From GAS188 sp044445965 (GTDB lineage: Bacteria; Pseudomonadota; Alphaproteobacteria; Rhizobiales; Beijerinckiaceae), in NCBI GenBank assembly GCA_044445965.1, contig JBIOEJ010000005.1:32428-96427 (forward strand): DNA of 64,000 bases. The letters run 5' to 3'. The translations under genes were made by a program, and so were the position numbers. Each line of letters begins with the position of its first letter. The first letter of the stretch is position 1. The notes under the pieces were generated by a model. The model was given only the letters and a program-made list of their open reading frames with translations, did no database searches and had not been told where the DNA came from. Of this stretch, positions 34,286 to 42,692 are shown in pieces.

Positions 34286-34900
34286 TCAGCGCTCGTATTT
34301 CTCGAGGAAGGCTTCGATCGTCAGGCGACGAAAATCCGGCAAGGCGCTGCGCAGCGCCTGATGGCTCCAATCCCACCAGGCGAGCCTGATGAGGCGCGGG
34401 GCGATCTCCTCGGGGAAGCGCCGCTTGACGAGCCGGGCCGGATTGCCGGCGACGATCGTATAGGGCGCCACATCCTTGGTGACGATGGCGCCCGCCGCGA
34501 TCACGGCCCCGTCGCCGATCTTGCGGCCCGGCAGCACGATGGCGCCATGCCCGATCCAGACATCATTGCCGATCGAGACGGGATAGGATCGCCGCCAGGC
34601 GAAGAATTGGTCCTCATCCTCTTCGCCGTCGAAATAGGCGGAGGCGCGATAGGTGAAATGCGCCTGCGAGGCGCGCCGCATGGGGTGGTTGCCGGGGTTG
34701 ATGCGGGTCATCGCGGCGATCGAGCAGAACTTGCCGGCCGTCGTGTAGGCCATGTCGCCGTCATTGACGATGTAGGAATAGTCGCCGAGCGCACATTCCA
34801 GGAGCTTGGTGCGCGCCCCGACCTCGGTGTAGCGGCCGAGCGTCGAGGCCTTCACCTGCGCGCTCGGATCGATCAGCGGCTGGTTGCCGAGCTTCGTCAT
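34286..34900 (-). CDS. phosphonate-operon hexapeptide-repeat acyltransferase
   Basis: 204 residues with left-handed beta-helix repeats (ASTLGRYTEVGARTKL, GDYSYIVNDGDMAYTTAG) and the catalytic stretch SIGNDVWIGHGAIVLPG, as in xenobiotic/chloramphenicol acetyltransferases. This branch travels with C-P lyase operons and has no assigned substrate; an N-acetylation of aminophosphonates before cleavage, like PhnO, is a reasonable idea. It is the last gene of the phn operon, overlaps the DUF1045 gene by 4 bases, and is convergent with the LysR gene. Confidence 0.85.
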   Translation of the reverse strand: MTKLGNQPLIDPSAQVKASTLGRYTEVGARTKLLECALGDYSYIVNDGDMAYTTAGKFCSIAAMTRINPGNHPMRRASQAHFTYRASAYFDGEEDEDQFFAWRRSYPVSIGNDVWIGHGAIVLPGRKIGDGAVIAAGAIVTKDVAPYTIVAGNPARLVKRRFPEEIAPRLIRLAWWDWSHQALRSALPDFRRLTIEAFLEKYER

Positions 34901-35610
34901 GGGGAGGCGCCGTTCAGGGCGTGACGCTCATGGATCAGGAACGAGGCGTCGGCGCTCGATTGCACGAACAGGACGAGCGCGTCGAGCGCGAAAGGGGCGT
35001 TGCCGGTGTCACGGCGAAAGCCTTCGGCGAGCGCCTCCCTCAGCTCGTCGCGCAAGGCGGCATCCCGCACCTTGCCGGTCAGCGACATATGGAAACGGAA
35101 ATCCTCGAGCACATAGGGATAACCCCAGCGGTCGAGATGCTCGATCTGCCGGCCGTCGAGCTTCACCGCCAGCCGGCGTTCGCGCTCGGCCGTCGAGAGC
35201 GGGGCGCGGAATGGGTCGAAATCCGTCACGGCCGAGGCCGCGAGAGGGGCGAGCCCATCCGGCACCGATTCCGCAACGAGCGCCAGGAACTCGCCGATGG
35301 CGCTGACCTCGAGAGGGAAGGGCGCGACGGCGCGGTTTCGCTCGCAAAAGCCGCGAACCGCCGCCGATAATTGCTCGAGCGCCATGCCGTCCGCAAGCCG
35401 AAAAGGCGCCTTCAAGGTCGCGTGGAAGCCGTAACGGCGCGGCTCGGCGGTGAGCGTCTCCCAGCGCTCTTGCGTCAATCCGAGCGGAGGCTGCGCCGAT
35501 AGCGCGGCGCCCGTTGCCGCGTCGTAGCCGATCGTGCTCGATCCGAATGCCCAGAGCGGATCGCCAGGGTGCGGCGCGGCGTAGATCGCCACGCGTTCGT
35601 CGGGGGGCAT
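34897..35610 (-). CDS. phosphonate-operon DUF1045 protein
   Basis: 237 residues of the DUF1045 family, found in C-P lyase operons of alphaproteobacteria. Two H-x-T/S motifs, RYGFHATLKAPF and FRFHMSLTGKV, place it in the 2H phosphoesterase superfamily, whose members cut cyclic phosphodiesters. That fits the opening of 5-phosphoribosyl 1,2-cyclic phosphate, a job done by PhnP in E. coli, and no phnP is seen here. Start 35610 (MPPDERVAIY) lies 8 bases after the phnM stop. Confidence 0.85.
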   Translation of the reverse strand: MPPDERVAIYAAPHPGDPLWAFGSSTIGYDAATGAALSAQPPLGLTQERWETLTAEPRRYGFHATLKAPFRLADGMALEQLSAAVRGFCERNRAVAPFPLEVSAIGEFLALVAESVPDGLAPLAASAVTDFDPFRAPLSTAERERRLAVKLDGRQIEHLDRWGYPYVLEDFRFHMSLTGKVRDAALRDELREALAEGFRRDTGNAPFALDALVLFVQSSADASFLIHERHALNGASP

Positions 35611-35618
35611 CGCGACCG

Positions 35619-36803
35619 TCAGAACACGACCGCGCCGGCACACCAGACGCGGCGCACATGGGGCGTGTCGTGGACGAAGCGCAGCCGCATGAGATCGGCT
35701 CGCTTGCCTGGCGCGAGCCGGCCGCGATCGCTCAAGCCGACCATGTCGGCGACATTCCCGGTGATGAGCGCGAAACCCTTGTGCAGGGGAAGCTCCGTCT
35801 CGGCATGCAGGAGGAGCACGGCTTGCAGAAGGCTCGCCGGCACATAGTCGGAGGACAGGCCGTCGAGCACGCCCTCCGCCAAGAGATCGCTCATGGCCAC
35901 TCCGCCGGTATGGGAGCCGCCACGCACGACATTCGGCGCGCCGCCCACGGTCTTGAGTCCGATTTCCTTGGCCTTCTTGGCGGCCTCGCGGGTCGTCGGA
36001 AACTCCGAGATCGTGCAGCCGGAGGCGGCTGCCTCCTCGACCTGGCCCGTGGTCGTGTCGTCATGGCTCGCGAGCACGATGTCCGAGCCGCGGAACATCT
36101 CGACGACCACCGGCCAGTTGCGGCCGACCGAGCGCAGGCCACGATCCGTGCGCTCGGCGATCGCAGCTTCGATCTCGGCGGCGTTGCGGCCGGTGCCAGT
36201 CATGAAGGTGCGCAGATCCTCGAGGTTGCGCCACTGCCTGTGTCCCGGCGTGTGATCCATCAGCGAGGCGAGACGCAGGATCGGCTTGCCGACTTGCGCT
36301 TCGATCAGCGAAGGCAGGTCGGGATCGGTAAGCTCGCAGCGCAGATGCAGGAAGTGATTGATGCGGAACAGCTCCTGCTCGGCGCCGAGCTGGATCGCGT
36401 CGATCTCGTCGGCGAACATCTCCTTGCGCTGGCCGGCCGAGTTTTCGTAGGTGCCGACGCAGACTGCATCGAACACCGTCGTGATGCCGGAGGCCGCCAT
36501 CTGCGCGTCATTGGCGATCGCTGCGGCGAGCGGATTGGGCCAGCGCACCTTGGGGCGCGGCACGAGATGCTTCTCGAGGTTGTCGGTGTGCATCTCGACG
36601 AGGCCCGGAATGACGAGATCGCCCTCGCAATCGAAGGCGCCGGGCAGGGCCGAGCGGCCATGGTCGATGGCGCGGATGCCCTCGGCGTTGAAGCTCAGCG
36701 TTCCCGATATTTCTTCATCCTCGAGAACCAGCCGGGCATTGGTGAGAACGGTCTCGCGCGCCGACCAGTCATGGGCGCGATGATGGATCGCGGAGGCGTT
36801 CAT
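35619..36803 (-). CDS. phnM: RPnTP hydrolase PhnM (alpha-D-ribose 1-methylphosphonate 5-triphosphate diphosphatase)
   Basis: 394 residues, amidohydrolase superfamily. VIPGLVEMHTDNLEKHLVPR carries the H-x-D/N metal site of PhnM, with SHDDTTTGQVEEA, and VRGGSHTGGVAMSDLLAEG plus LSSDYVPASLL following in the right order. It removes pyrophosphate from the ribose triphosphate intermediate before the C-P bond is cut. Start 36803 overlaps phnN by 4 bases (ATGA). Confidence 0.93.
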   Translation of the reverse strand: MNASAIHHRAHDWSARETVLTNARLVLEDEEISGTLSFNAEGIRAIDHGRSALPGAFDCEGDLVIPGLVEMHTDNLEKHLVPRPKVRWPNPLAAAIANDAQMAASGITTVFDAVCVGTYENSAGQRKEMFADEIDAIQLGAEQELFRINHFLHLRCELTDPDLPSLIEAQVGKPILRLASLMDHTPGHRQWRNLEDLRTFMTGTGRNAAEIEAAIAERTDRGLRSVGRNWPVVVEMFRGSDIVLASHDDTTTGQVEEAAASGCTISEFPTTREAAKKAKEIGLKTVGGAPNVVRGGSHTGGVAMSDLLAEGVLDGLSSDYVPASLLQAVLLLHAETELPLHKGFALITGNVADMVGLSDRGRLAPGKRADLMRLRFVHDTPHVRRVWCAGAVVF

Positions 36804-37423
36804 TCTGACTTCCCGATGGTCGAGGATGGGTCGCTGGAGCAAGCGAGAATCATTGGAAGAGGTTGCCTCGTCACCGGCATGCATCGGCGCAGGATGGCAA
36901 GCAACGCTTCGGCGCCGTCTTCCGGCGTGCGGTCATTGCTGACATGGAGCAAGCCCATCTCGGCGCATGCGGCGAGGTCCGGCCGGGCGAGCCTGCCCGG
37001 ATGTTCGGAAGCCGGCTCCCGCCCGCGCGCCGCGAGCCTTGCGGCCAGCATCTCGATGGGCGCCGTGACGATGATCGCCAGCGAGTTCAGATAGCGGCGC
37101 CTCGCCTCGGGGATGACGCCGCGCGAGACATTGACGACGACCACGCGCCCGGCCGCGAGATCCGCGTCGATCTCGCGAGGGACACCGTAGCGCAGCCCAT
37201 GCGCCTCCCAATGCAGAGCAAAGGCGCCGCTCGCGGCCTCGCGCGCGAATTCCTCGTCGCTCGACGCCCAATGCTCCTCCGCTCCCGCATCGCCCGGCCT
37301 GGTGATGACGCGGCGCACGAACACGAAGCGCGGATCGTCTCGCAGGCGCTGTTGCGCGAGACGGATCAGCGTGTCCTTGCCGGCGCCCGAGGGCCCGGCG
37401 ATCAGGACGAGCGTGCCGTTCAC
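36800..37423 (-). CDS. phnN: ribose 1,5-bisphosphate phosphokinase PhnN
   Basis: 207 residues, guanylate-kinase-like. P-loop LIAGPSGAGKDTLIRLA, then RVITRPGDAGAEEHWASSDE and WEAHGLRYGVPREIDADLAA, all PhnN hallmarks. It turns ribose 1,5-bisphosphate from the C-P lyase route into PRPP. The last 30 residues (after LLAILRR) are atypical and may be an extension. Overlaps phnL and phnM by 4 bases each. Confidence 0.92.
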   Translation of the reverse strand: MNGTLVLIAGPSGAGKDTLIRLAQQRLRDDPRFVFVRRVITRPGDAGAEEHWASSDEEFAREAASGAFALHWEAHGLRYGVPREIDADLAAGRVVVVNVSRGVIPEARRRYLNSLAIIVTAPIEMLAARLAARGREPASEHPGRLARPDLAACAEMGLLHVSNDRTPEDGAEALLAILRRCMPVTRQPLPMILACSSDPSSTIGKSE

Positions 37424-38148
37424 GCCGCGACCTCCGCCGGTTTGCGGCCGACCGCGAAGGCGCTGATGTCGACGAGGCGGTCGGCGAGCTCGTCGCGCAC
37501 CGGCGCATCATGGAAAATCCCGAGGATCGCGGCCCCTGCGCGCTTGCGTTCCTCGATCAGCGCCACCACGGCGGCGCTGTTCTTCGCGTCGAGCGACGCC
37601 GTCGGCTCGTCGAGGAGGAGGATGCTGTGGCGGCCGGCCAAGCCGCGCGCGATATTGACCCGCTGCTGCTCGCCCCCCGAGAAAGTCGAGGGCGGCAGCG
37701 ACCAGAGCCGCTCCGGCAGGTTGAGCCGCGCCAGCAGCCGCTCCGCCGTGGCCAGCGCCTCGTCCTCGGGCGCGCTGTTCTCGCGCGCCGCGGCGGCCAC
37801 GACATCGCGCGCCGAGACGCGCGGGATGACGCGCAGGAACTGGCTGACATAGCCGATGACCCGGCGTCTGAGCGCGATGACGGCGCGAGGCTCGGCGCTT
37901 GCGAGATCGACCCTCGTGCCGCCGTCGCGGATCCAGATGCGGCCCTGATCGACCGCGTAATTGCCGAACACCGCCTTCAGGATCGACGACTTGCCGATGC
38001 CGGACGGGCCGCCCAGCGCGACGCATTCTCCCGGCCGCACCGCGAAGCTCACGCCGGTGACGACCGGCAGGACGAGCCCACCGCGCAGATGCAAGGTGAA
38101 GCTCTTCGCCAGCCCCTCGATCTCGATGAGTGGCGCAAGGTCGCTCAT
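37420..38148 (-). CDS. phnL: C-P lyase system ABC-type protein PhnL
   Basis: 242 residues, ABC ATPase of the C-P lyase core. Walker A ALGGPSGIGKSSILKAVFGN, the PhnL-typical RRVIGYVSQFLRVIPRVSA, signature TFSGGEQQRVNIARGL and Walker B ILLLDEPTASLD. With PhnK it binds the PhnGHIJ complex and supplies ATP-driven rearrangement rather than transport. Coupled by 4-base overlaps with phnK and phnN. Confidence 0.92.
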   Translation of the reverse strand: MSDLAPLIEIEGLAKSFTLHLRGGLVLPVVTGVSFAVRPGECVALGGPSGIGKSSILKAVFGNYAVDQGRIWIRDGGTRVDLASAEPRAVIALRRRVIGYVSQFLRVIPRVSARDVVAAAARENSAPEDEALATAERLLARLNLPERLWSLPPSTFSGGEQQRVNIARGLAGRHSILLLDEPTASLDAKNSAAVVALIEERKRAGAAILGIFHDAPVRDELADRLVDISAFAVGRKPAEVAA

Positions 38149-38942
38149 GCGGCGAGCACCGATGACACGAGGAGCTGCGTATAGGCTTGCGCGGGATCGT
38201 CGAGCACCCGGTCGGTGAGGCCGGTCTCGATCACCTCGCCATCCTTCATCACCAGGATGCGATGCGAGAGCAGGCGCGCCACCGCGAGATCATGGGTCAC
38301 GATGACGGCGGCGAGGCCGAGATTGGCGACCAGCTCCCGGATCAGGTCGAGGAGGCGCGCCTGCACCGACACGTCGAGCCCGCCGGTCGGCTCGTCCATG
38401 AAGACGAGGCGGGGATGCGTGACGAGATTCTTGGCGATCTGCAGGCGCTGGCGCATGCCGCCCGAGAAGCTGCGCGGCGGTTCGTCGATGCGCGTCGCGT
38501 CGATCTCGACGCGCGACAGCCAGTCGCTCGCCGTCTGGCGAATGCGTCCGTAATGCCGCCAGCCCGTGGCCATCAGGCGTTCCCCGACATTGGCGCCCGC
38601 CGAGACGTTCATGCGCAGCCCCTCGCGCGGGTCCTGGTGCACGAAGCCCCAATCGGTGCGTTGCAGACGCCGCCGCTCCGCCTCCGTCAATTCGGCGAGA
38701 TCGCGCAGATGACCGTTCTGGCGATAGGAGACGCGGCCGGCGCTGAGCGCAAGACGCTGCGACAAGAGCGAAAGCAAGGTCGATTTGCCGGAGCCGGACT
38801 CGCCCACGACCGCGATGACCTCGCCCGGATGGACCTCGAACGACACGTCGCGGCAGCCGAGGCGTTCGCCGTAATATTTGGTCACACCCTCGGCGACGAG
38901 GAGCGGTTGGTCCGTTCCATTGGCGGAGGCTGCAGATGTCAT
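38145..38942 (-). CDS. phnK: C-P lyase system ABC-type protein PhnK
   Basis: 265 residues from ATG 38942, with GGGAGG about 10 bases upstream; the frame stays open further up only because it runs through the palindromic repeat at 38961-39044. Motifs: EGVTKYYGERLGCRDVSFEV, Walker A VVGESGSGKSTLLSLLSQRL, DWGFVHQDPREGLRMNVSAG, signature SFSGGMRQRLQIAKNLV and Walker B RLVFMDEPTGGLDV. It docks on PhnJ of the C-P lyase core. Unlike the other phn genes it is separated from phnJ by about 215 bases holding two repeats. Confidence 0.92.
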   Translation of the reverse strand: MTSAASANGTDQPLLVAEGVTKYYGERLGCRDVSFEVHPGEVIAVVGESGSGKSTLLSLLSQRLALSAGRVSYRQNGHLRDLAELTEAERRRLQRTDWGFVHQDPREGLRMNVSAGANVGERLMATGWRHYGRIRQTASDWLSRVEIDATRIDEPPRSFSGGMRQRLQIAKNLVTHPRLVFMDEPTGGLDVSVQARLLDLIRELVANLGLAAVIVTHDLAVARLLSHRILVMKDGEVIETGLTDRVLDDPAQAYTQLLVSSVLAA

Positions 38943-38960
38943 CACCGCACCGCCTCCCAT

Positions 38961-39044
38961 CTCCGCCCGTCCCCGCGAAAGCGGAGACCCGGTACTGCCG
39001 GGCATGCGAGAATTCTGGGTCCCCGCTTTCGCGGGGATGAGCGG
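38961..39044. repeat. MITE-like palindromic element in the phnJ-phnK gap
   Basis: Ends are inverted copies of CCCCGCGAAAGCGG: 38971-38984 and CCGCTTTCGCGGGG about 39022-39035, flanking a GGTACTGCC-type centre. The same structure, with the same centre (GCCGGTACTGGGTTCCCGC), is at 42693-42778. It lies within the phn operon and would be transcribed. Confidence 0.7.
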
Positions 39045-39090
39045 TGAAGCGGTTGCTCCGCGAATGCGAGTTTCGCAAAAGCCTCGCAAT

Positions 39091-39109
39091 CCCCGGAACA
39101 AGCCCGGGG
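39091..39109. repeat. CCCCGGAACAAG palindromic repeat
   Basis: CCCCGGAACAAGCCCGGGG differs by one base from the reverse complement of the palindrome at 44001-44019 in the CoA-transferase/glycerate-kinase linker. Both are small REP-like hairpins. Confidence 0.6.
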
Positions 39110-39156
39110 AGGAGAAGGAGGCGCGCCCAGCGCAGCTGTTCGCACGGAGAACCGGT

Positions 39157-40050
39157 TCACCGCGAGCCTCCCTCGCGGGTTGCCGAACCTTCGGCTCCGT
39201 CATCCGCGCCGCCATGACCTGCTTGCCGGCGGCCCTCGCAATGATCGGTGTCCGAGCAGACGAAGATGCGCCCGCCTTGGTCGTCGGTGATCACCTCGTC
39301 GAGATAGACGCCTTCGGCCCCGCACAAGGCGCAAGGTCTGTCGAAACGCTGCACCTCGAAGGGATGGTCCTCGAAGTCGAGCGACACCACCTCGGTGTGC
39401 GGCGGAATGGCGTAGATGCGCTTCTCGCGCCCGGCGCCGAAGAGCTGCAGCGCCGCCGAGACATGCATTTTCGGGTTGTCGAATTTCGGCGTCGGCGAGG
39501 GGTCCATGAGGTAGCGGCCGGCGACCCGCACCGGATACGCATAGGTCGTCGCGATATGGCCGTGCCGGGCAATGTCCTCGTAGAGCTTGACATGCATCGG
39601 CCCGTAATCCTCGAGCGCGTGCATCAGCCGCGTCTCGGTCTCGCGCGGCTCGAGGAAGCGCAGCGGTTCCGGGATCGGCACCTGGAAGACGATGATCTGT
39701 CCTTCCGCGAGCGGCGTCTCGGGAATGCGATGTCGGGTCTGGATGATGCTCGCCTCGCCGGTCCTGGTGGTGACCGCGACGCGAGCGACCTTGGCGAAGA
39801 AGGCGCGGATCGAGACGGCGTTCGTGGTATCGTCCGAGCCCTGATCGATGACCTTGAGCACGTCGCGCGGCCCGATGATCGAGGCCGTCACCTGCACGCC
39901 GCCCGTCCCCCAGCCATAGGGCATCGGCATCTCGCGGCTGGCGAAGGGCACTTGATAGCCGGGCACGGCGATCGCCTTCAGGATCGCGCGGCGAATCATC
40001 CGCTTCGTCTGCTCGTCGAGATAGGCGAAGTTATAGGAGGGCGCGCTCAT
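39157..40050 (-). CDS. phnJ: carbon-phosphorus lyase PhnJ (radical SAM)
   Basis: 297 residues from ATG 40050. N-terminus SYNFAYLDEQTKRMIRRAIL and GYQVPFASREMPMPYGWGTG are PhnJ signatures. The iron-sulfur motif CALCGAEGVYLDE with a third Cys in IFVCSDTDHC gives the C-x2-C-x21-C cluster ligands, and the following Cys is the radical relay. It cleaves the C-P bond of ribosyl methylphosphonate, releasing methane or another alkane. Overlaps phnI by 4 bases. Confidence 0.94.
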   Translation of the reverse strand: MSAPSYNFAYLDEQTKRMIRRAILKAIAVPGYQVPFASREMPMPYGWGTGGVQVTASIIGPRDVLKVIDQGSDDTTNAVSIRAFFAKVARVAVTTRTGEASIIQTRHRIPETPLAEGQIIVFQVPIPEPLRFLEPRETETRLMHALEDYGPMHVKLYEDIARHGHIATTYAYPVRVAGRYLMDPSPTPKFDNPKMHVSAALQLFGAGREKRIYAIPPHTEVVSLDFEDHPFEVQRFDRPCALCGAEGVYLDEVITDDQGGRIFVCSDTDHCEGRRQAGHGGADDGAEGSATREGGSR

Positions 40051-41306
40051 TCGGCGGCCTCGCGCCTCTGCGGCTCGGTGGCGGTCGCCGCGGCGCGCCG
40101 CTCTTCCCATTCGCGCCTGAGCTGCCGCAGCAAGACGAGCTCGGCCTGGAAATCCACGTAATGGGGCAGCTTGAGATGCTCGACGAAACCGGTCGCCTGG
40201 ACGTTATCGGCATGCGAGAGCACGAATTCCTCGTCCTGCGCGGGAGCCGTCGCCTCCTCGCCGAACTCGCGCGCCCGCAAGGCCCGATCGACGAGGGCCA
40301 TCGACATGGCCTTGCGCTCCGACTGGCCGAACACCAGGCCATAGCCCCGCGTGAACTGCGGCGGCGCGTCCGCCGTACCGCGGAACTGGTTGACCATGTC
40401 GCATTCGGTGACCTCGACCCGCCCCAGCGGCACGGCGAAACCAAGCTCCGGCGCATCGAACTCGACCTCGACCGAGCCGAAGCGGATCTCGCCGGCGAAG
40501 GGGTGGGTGCGGCCGAAGCCGCGCTGGGTCGAATAGGCGAGGCTCAGGAGGAAGCCCTCATCGCCTCGCGCCAGCGTCTGCAGCCGCAGATCGCGCCCGG
40601 CCGGGAATTCGAGCGGCTCGCGCGTGATGTCGCCCGGCTGCCTGTCCGCCTGCGGCGGATCGGCCTCGATCAACGCCTCGGCGCCGAGAAGGTCGAAGAC
40701 GCGCGGAAAGGCTGGGCACTCCCTCTCCCCGCTTGCGGGGGGAGGTGGCCCGAAGCGCGCAGCGCTGGAGGGCCGGTGAGGGGCCTGGTGATTGGCCGGT
40801 AGCGCTGGCTCGATCTCGCCCAGCCCCTCACCCTCGCTTGCCGCTAGGGCGGCTCGCTCGACCTCTCCGCGCAAGCGGGGAGAGGTAAGAGACCCGCTCG
40901 ATCCCTGCCCCATCTCGCCGAGGAGCCGATGCGTATAGTCGAAGGTCGGGCCGAGCACCTGGCCGCCCGGCATGTCCTTGAAACAGGCGGAGATGCGGCG
41001 TGCGATCGTCATCTTGGCGGTGTCGAGCGGCAGGCTTTCGCCGAGACGGGGGAGGGTGGTGCGATAGGCGCGCGCCAGGAAGATCGCCTCGATGAGATCG
41101 CCGCGCGACTGCTTGATGGCGAGCGCGGCGAGCTCTGCATCGTAGAGGGAGGCTTCGCTCATCACGCGGGCGACCGCGAGCGCCAGCTGCTCGCTGATCT
41201 GATCGAGCCCGATCTCGGCGACCGAGCGATCGCCCCGACGCGCCGTCGCCAGCAGCCGATGGGCCGCTTCGATCGCCTTTTCTCCGCCCTTCACGGCGAC
41301 ATACAT
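40047..41306 (-). CDS. phnI: C-P lyase subunit PhnI with an in-frame palindromic insertion
   Basis: 419 residues against about 355-380 for the family. The first 130 residues (MYVAVKGGEKAIEAAHRLL; GGQVLGPTFDYTHRLL) and the last 220 (RGDEGFLLSLAYSTQRGFGR; NVQATGFVEHLKLPHYVDFQ) match PhnI closely. Between them residues about 141-196 are encoded by a dispersed palindromic element (40721-40886) and read SLTSPRLRGEVERAALAASE and so on to FGPPPPASGERE. The frame stays open, so the insert is translated. PhnI, with PhnG, H and L, attaches ATP-derived ribose triphosphate to the phosphonate. The insert falls in a variable linker, so activity may survive. Confidence 0.9.
   Translation of the reverse strand: MYVAVKGGEKAIEAAHRLLATARRGDRSVAEIGLDQISEQLALAVARVMSEASLYDAELAALAIKQSRGDLIEAIFLARAYRTTLPRLGESLPLDTAKMTIARRISACFKDMPGGQVLGPTFDYTHRLLGEMGQGSSGSLTSPRLRGEVERAALAASEGEGLGEIEPALPANHQAPHRPSSAARFGPPPPASGERECPAFPRVFDLLGAEALIEADPPQADRQPGDITREPLEFPAGRDLRLQTLARGDEGFLLSLAYSTQRGFGRTHPFAGEIRFGSVEVEFDAPELGFAVPLGRVEVTECDMVNQFRGTADAPPQFTRGYGLVFGQSERKAMSMALVDRALRAREFGEEATAPAQDEEFVLSHADNVQATGFVEHLKLPHYVDFQAELVLLRQLRREWEERRAAATATEPQRREAAE
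40721..40886. repeat. palindromic mobile element inside phnI
   Basis: About 166 bases with hairpin ends: CCCTCTCCCCGCTTGCGG...GGAGG (40721-40746) and ACCTCTCCGCGCAAGCGGGG with AGAGGT (40861-40886), which are inverted copies of each other. The middle has GGCCGGTGAGGGGCC and CCAGCCCCTCACC arms that also pair. A single hairpin of the family is at 5663-5685. Length and frame avoid stop codons on the coding strand. Confidence 0.8.
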
Positions 41307-41317
41307 GAGGGGCGCTC

Positions 41318-41923
41318 CTACCCTTCGACCCGCGTCGAGCGCGGCAGTCCGGCCAGCCGATCGCCGCAGCAGAACAACAGATCGACACCTTGCGGGAAGC
41401 GCTGACGATTGGCGCGGAGCTGGTCGCCGAAGGTCGCCGGCAGCGGCGCTACGCCGAAGGTCCGAGACCCCGCGATGCCGGGGCCTTCGAGGCGCATGGC
41501 GCCTTTGCTCCCGAGCGTCTCGACCTGGACGAGAAGCGTCGTCGAGCGGTCCGGATATTCGAGGGTGCCCGGCGCGAAGCGGGCGAGATCCGGGCAGCCC
41601 TCGGGATCGCCGACCAGCGCGAAGCCGGCCAGAGAGGGGTCGTCGACGAAGCGGCAACCCGTATGGAAGCCGAGATAGGCCGCGATCTCGCGATCCGCTG
41701 CGAAAGGGGCATCCAGCCAAACCGGCGTATCCTGGTCGATGAGGGTCAACGCCGCCGCCGCGATCGCGGGTGCGAGCCGGGCGGGCGCATCGGCGGAGAC
41801 GGCGAGCTTTTCGATCCTGCCGGGATTGGCCATCGCGTCCATGATCGCCCGGAAGCTCGTCTGCGCGTCGAAGACCTGATCGGAAAAACCGCTGAAGCGC
41901 GGCAGCGCGACGGCGGCCGTCAT
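41318..41923 (-). CDS. phnH: C-P lyase subunit PhnH
   Basis: 201 residues. The PhnH pattern is clear: PGFSDQVFDAQTSFRAIMDAM-type opening (here FSGFSDQVFDAQTSFRAIM), ANPGRIEKL, DQDTPVWLD, FHTGCRF, LARFAPGTLEYPDRSTTLLV and the C-terminal PQGVDLLFCCGDRLAGLPR. PhnH is a structural subunit that caps the PhnGIJ core. It overlaps phnG by 4 bases and lies 11 bases before phnI. Confidence 0.92.
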   Translation of the reverse strand: MTAAVALPRFSGFSDQVFDAQTSFRAIMDAMANPGRIEKLAVSADAPARLAPAIAAAALTLIDQDTPVWLDAPFAADREIAAYLGFHTGCRFVDDPSLAGFALVGDPEGCPDLARFAPGTLEYPDRSTTLLVQVETLGSKGAMRLEGPGIAGSRTFGVAPLPATFGDQLRANRQRFPQGVDLLFCCGDRLAGLPRSTRVEG

Positions 41924-42417
41924 CGCTCATCCTCCCCGCGCACCAGGGTGAAGAATTCGACGCGCGTCGCGTCGGTCTCGACGGCAGCGGCCTGCCGCTC
42001 CCGCGCCAGGCGGTCGCGGACGGGCGCGAGCAGCGCCGTCTCGACCTTGTCGCGCCATGGGGTTTCGCGGGCGAGTGCCTCGAACAGGGCCGCCTTCTCG
42101 GCTCTCGCGAGGTCGCGGCCGAGATGGTATGCGGCGCCCTCGGTGCCGGCCTCGGTGACGACGAGGCAGCGCGCCACCGTGGCCTCGCCGATATTGAAGG
42201 GGGCGCCCGCGCCGCCGACCCGCCCCCTGAGCATGACGAGGCCGGTTTCGGGGCGGCGCAGATGGCGAAAGCCCGGAAGCGGGCCGATCGCAGCCGCGGC
42301 CTCGGCAAGCTCGGCCGCTGTCGCCTCCACCAGTATGGCCATCGTCGAGCGCCGAGCCCGCTCGACGCCGGACCGCTTCTGGTCCGGACGGAGGGCGTGG
42401 TCGGGGGCCTCGGGCAT
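41920..42417 (-). CDS. phnG: C-P lyase subunit PhnG
   Basis: About 165 residues from ATG 42417; ATGs at 42432 and 42471 are also in frame. The last would put the Pho box directly against the start codon, so a later start is preferred. Family motifs: LRRPETGLVMLRGRVGGAGA, PFNIGEATVARCLV and AYHLGRDLARAEKAALFEAL. It couples ATP and phosphonate within the PhnGHIJ complex. First gene of the C-P lyase operon. Confidence 0.9.
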   Translation of the reverse strand: MPEAPDHALRPDQKRSGVERARRSTMAILVEATAAELAEAAAAIGPLPGFRHLRRPETGLVMLRGRVGGAGAPFNIGEATVARCLVVTEAGTEGAAYHLGRDLARAEKAALFEALARETPWRDKVETALLAPVRDRLARERQAAAVETDATRVEFFTLVRGEDER

Positions 42418-42471
42418 CGATTGAGCTGGCATCCGGATTTGGGTCGTGAAACGGCTAGGTAGCGCCTTCAT

Positions 42472-42489
42472 ACAACAGATCGATGACGG
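42472..42489 (-). promoter_or_regulatory. candidate Pho box upstream of phnG
   Basis: Minus strand: CCGTCAT, CGAT, CTGTTGT. Compared with CTGTCAT-N4-CTGTCAT this matches 11 of 14 positions. It lies 54 bases before the chosen phnG start. The remaining gap to the MITE at 42693 shows no gene and no phnF regulator. Confidence 0.6.
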
Positions 42490-42692
42490 CCGGGGGAGGG
42501 AGCGAGGGAAGCGGTCTTACACGTTCGGCGGCCCGTGTGCACCATGGCATCCGGGCGCCGATCCTTCCCCTACCGGCGGGGCTGCCGGGCGCACAAGTCT
42601 TCTCGGCGGCGAATGAAGCCGCTAGGCTCGGCGCTGTTTCTTCTCCCGCAAGAGAGACCTTTGCGAAACTCGGACTCGCCGGCTAGCCACTT

